Shown: positions 6,034 through 7,762 of the stretch, piece after piece | Layout of the letters: each line of letters opens with the position of its first letter | How positions within the stretch are numbered: the stretch's first letter is position 1 | Assembly (NCBI GenBank): GCA_002699325.1 | Contig: PABS01000029.1 | Span: 45,054-52,815, forward strand | Reading direction: 5' to 3' | Length of the DNA stretch: 7,762 nt | Source of the DNA: Ponticaulis sp. | GTDB lineage: Bacteria; Pseudomonadota; Alphaproteobacteria; Caulobacterales; Hyphomonadaceae | Program-made: the position numbers and the translations under genes | Notes under the pieces: generated by a model | Databases searched by the model: none | Told to the model about the DNA's origin: nothing | What the model saw: only the letters and a program-made list of their open reading frames with translations

Positions 6034-6903
6034 ATGTTTCAAATCATCGGAATCGTAGTCGTTCTGGGTATGGTATTCGGCGGGTTTCTGCTCGCCGGCG
6101 GCCATTTTGACGTGATCATCAAGGCGGCACCTTTCGAAATGATGATGATTGGTGGCGCCGCAGTCGGCGCGCTGCTGATCGGCAATTCATTCAAGACCGT
6201 CATGGGCGTCGGCGCGGGGATCGCGAAGGCCATGGCTGGCCCCAAATGGAAAGCGAAGGACTATACCGACTTGTTATCGATCTTGTTCGTATTGACCAAG
6301 ACGATGAAAACCAAAGGGGTTGTGGCCATTGAGGCGCACATTGAGAACCCCAAGGAAAGCCGGATCTTTCAGGAATACCCCAAGATCATGAAGGATCACT
6401 TCGCGATTGACCTTATCTGCGACACCTTGCGGATGATGACGATGAACCTCGAAGACCCTCATCAGGTCGAAGATGCCATCGAAAAGCAGATCGAAAAGCA
6501 CCATCACGAGGCGCACGAACCTGCTCACGCCCTTCAGAATATGGCAGACGCCCTGCCAGCGCTCGGTATCGTTGCGGCGGTTCTGGGCATCATCAAGACC
6601 ATGGGCGCAATCAACCAGCCGCCCGAATATCTTGGTAAGCTGATTGGTTCAGCGCTTGTCGGTACGTTCCTCGGTGTGTTTCTCGCTTATGGCTTCGTCG
6701 GCCCGCTGGCCGCGCGCATGGCAGCTGTCGTTGATGAAGAAGGTAAATTCTATCAGATCATCAAGGATGTTCTGGTCGCTCACCTTCATGGCAATGCGGC
6801 GCAGATCTCCGTCGAGATCGGTCGTGGCTCTATTCCTTCAGCCAGCCAGCCAAGCTTTGCGCAACTGGAAGAAGCTCTGAACAGCGCGCCAGAGCCAGGC
6901 TGA
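6034..6903 (+). CDS. motA: Flagellar motor stator protein MotA
   Basis: This 289-residue protein matches MotA in length and architecture. It has TM1 (about 3-21), TM2 (34-51), a large cytoplasmic loop (52-173), TM3 (174-191), TM4 (203-225) and a cytoplasmic tail containing PSFAQLEEAL. The stator prolines are present at Pro175 (ALPALG) and Pro224 (FVGPLAARM). In the loop, Glu100 (AIEAHIENP) matches the conserved motor-interface Glu98 of E. coli MotA. The position of its Arg90 is Lys92, a conservative change. MotA with MotB forms the inner-membrane proton channel that turns the flagellum. The ATG at 6034 is chosen, although the frame is open from 5944, because MFQIIG starts TM1 as in homologues; the ribosome site is weak. 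No motB follows: the next gene is convergent, so motB must be elsewhere, as in Caulobacter. Confidence 0.96.
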   Translation: MFQIIGIVVVLGMVFGGFLLAGGHFDVIIKAAPFEMMMIGGAAVGALLIGNSFKTVMGVGAGIAKAMAGPKWKAKDYTDLLSILFVLTKTMKTKGVVAIEAHIENPKESRIFQEYPKIMKDHFAIDLICDTLRMMTMNLEDPHQVEDAIEKQIEKHHHEAHEPAHALQNMADALPALGIVAAVLGIIKTMGAINQPPEYLGKLIGSALVGTFLGVFLAYGFVGPLAARMAAVVDEEGKFYQIIKDVLVAHLHGNAAQISVEIGRGSIPSASQPSFAQLEEALNSAPEPG

Positions 6904-6917
6904 TTTCGGGTCAGCCT
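6897..6917. terminator. Hairpin containing both convergent stop codons
   Basis: AGGCTGA, loop TTTCGGG, TCAGCCT is a perfect 7-bp inverted repeat. The motA stop TGA (6901-6903) is in the left arm and the serine hydrolase stop (6911-6913 on the minus strand) in the right arm. No T-run follows on either strand, so factor-independent termination would be weak. It may instead protect 3' ends or be a compact bidirectional terminator. Confidence 0.45.
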
Positions 6918-7762
6918 TCCGGCGCATCCGGCATCAGGCGCATCCAGTCGCGCTTTGGCAGGTCATAGACCATGTCCATGACTTCAAACTGGATGCCCGT
7001 CGGGCGCGTAATGCCCGAATTCCAGAGCGCAACAACGCCGGTGCGCAGCTCTGGATCAAACAGGATCAGCGCACGGTAGCCACGCACCGCACCGCGGTGG
7101 CCAATCACCTTATGCCCCTCATAATCATAGACGCGCCATCCGAGCGCATAATCGGCATGCTTGATCCGGTCAAAGCGCCGCCCCATGCCGTTTGCTTCAC
7201 GCAGAGTTTCAACGAGTGGTCTGTGCGATGTTTCCAGCGCATCCGAGCGGAAAACATCTGGAAAAAGCCCAAGCTGGGCCTGCATATAGCGCGCAAGATC
7301 TTCAATTGAGGACGAAACACCGCCCGCGGCCGCAACCCGGAAATAGGGGCGTGTAATGGAATCCCGAGACAGACGACCGCCACGCCATGAATGCGGCTTG
7401 GCATAGTCGTCGGACTCGACCAGCCCCTCATAGGTCAAAGAGGCTGTTTTCATTCCTAACGGGTCGAAAACGCGTTCCTGAACCAGGGTCGGGTAATCAA
7501 GACCGGTCGTCTGCTCCATGATCTCTGTAATCGTATCAAAGGCGACATTTTGGTAGCCATGGCATTCCCCGACAGGGCAGACGAGATTGAGCCCGCCCAG
7601 CATCTGGCGGATTTCGCGCGGCTCACGACCCGATTCCAGAATGTTGTCATAGGCATTGGAGACAATACCAACGCGGTGCGCCAGCAGGTCTTTCACCGAG
7701 GCAACTTTCTCGCCTGCGGCAGGAAGTTTCAGTGTGGTCGCAAAAGCAGAGATTTTATCATC
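6911..7762 (-). CDS. Serine hydrolase of the beta-lactamase/CubicO family (N-terminus beyond window)
   Basis: The frame is open from the right edge to a TGA at 6911-6913, giving the last 283 residues; the true start lies outside the window, and the GTG at 7696 is internal. Visible family features are the VKDLLAHRVGI block (23-33), the Y70-Q71-N72 triad corresponding to the YxN motif, LVQERVFDPLGM (93-104), AAAGGVSSSIEDLARYM (145-161) and the H222-R223-G224 triad that replaces KTG in this group, in VIGHRGAVRGYRALILFD. The SxxK nucleophile motif should lie about 20-25 residues before the visible part. Such proteins include esterases, D-amino-acid or peptidoglycan peptidases and class C beta-lactamases; the HxG triad favours the esterase/peptidase side over a true resistance enzyme. 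Cys62 and Cys67 flank the YxN region and could form a disulfide if the protein is exported. It is convergent with motA, 7 nt between the stops. Confidence 0.92.
   Translation of the reverse strand, partial: DDKISAFATTLKLPAAGEKVASVKDLLAHRVGIVSNAYDNILESGREPREIRQMLGGLNLVCPVGECHGYQNVAFDTITEIMEQTTGLDYPTLVQERVFDPLGMKTASLTYEGLVESDDYAKPHSWRGGRLSRDSITRPYFRVAAAGGVSSSIEDLARYMQAQLGLFPDVFRSDALETSHRPLVETLREANGMGRRFDRIKHADYALGWRVYDYEGHKVIGHRGAVRGYRALILFDPELRTGVVALWNSGITRPTGIQFEVMDMVYDLPKRDWMRLMPDAPEG

Noticed and set aside
6919..6948. Direct repeat GGCGCATCC occurring twice
   Set aside because: It lies within the 3' end of the serine hydrolase coding sequence and is explained by codons for a short Met/Arg/Asp/Ala-rich tail; nothing suggests a mobile or regulatory role.
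6911..7762. Serine hydrolase as an antibiotic-resistance beta-lactamase
   Set aside because: It has the HxG triad instead of KTG and no mobile-element context; an esterase or peptidase of the broad family is more likely.

Overview
The window looks like ordinary chromosomal DNA from an alphaproteobacterium. The best guess is a relative of the Hyphomonadaceae or Caulobacterales, inferred from gene content rather than a database match. The main clues are GapR (DUF2312), a nucleoid protein largely confined to Alphaproteobacteria, a 41-residue zinc-ligand-free type of ribosomal protein L36, and a 289-residue MotA with no motB beside it. There are no transposases, integrases, phage genes, CRISPR arrays or tRNA/rRNA genes. 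I found no convincing new multi-gene system.

Left part (1-3051, all minus strand). Reading in the direction of transcription, the order is rpmJ (L36), a HAD-family hydrolase, a secreted TPR protein, a lipoprotein alpha/beta hydrolase, gapR, then a separately spaced acidic lipoprotein cut by the window edge. The first five are packed with gaps of 4, 50, -4 and 14 nt and probably form one operon starting at a good sigma70-like promoter upstream of rpmJ. A weak internal promoter may lie before the TPR gene. The rpmJ gene is a short gene that is easily overlooked. The hydrolase starts with TTG and the HAD gene with GTG.

Middle (3052-5867). A divergent intergenic region separates rpmJ from a plus-strand lipoprotein lytic murein transglycosylase (SLT_2 plus a C-terminal peptidoglycan-binding domain). 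It converges on a minus-strand 12-TM MFS exporter of the TetA/DHA1 type, with a small hairpin between the two stop codons.

Right part (5868-7762). The MFS gene and motA diverge from a 166-nt region. That region holds a candidate MFS promoter placed so close to the ATG that the mRNA may be leaderless, and a perfect 9-bp inverted repeat, one arm of which overlaps the -35. The motA gene encodes the flagellar stator subunit. It converges with a beta-lactamase-family serine hydrolase truncated by the right edge. Their two stop codons lie in the two arms of one hairpin.

Functional picture: mostly housekeeping and cell-envelope functions (translation, nucleoid structure, envelope lipoproteins, wall remodelling, efflux, motility). 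The points most worth a second look are the rpmJ-to-gapR operon, the putative operator and leaderless start at the MFS gene, the possible ribosome-site hairpin of the TPR gene, and the stop-codon hairpin between motA and the serine hydrolase.
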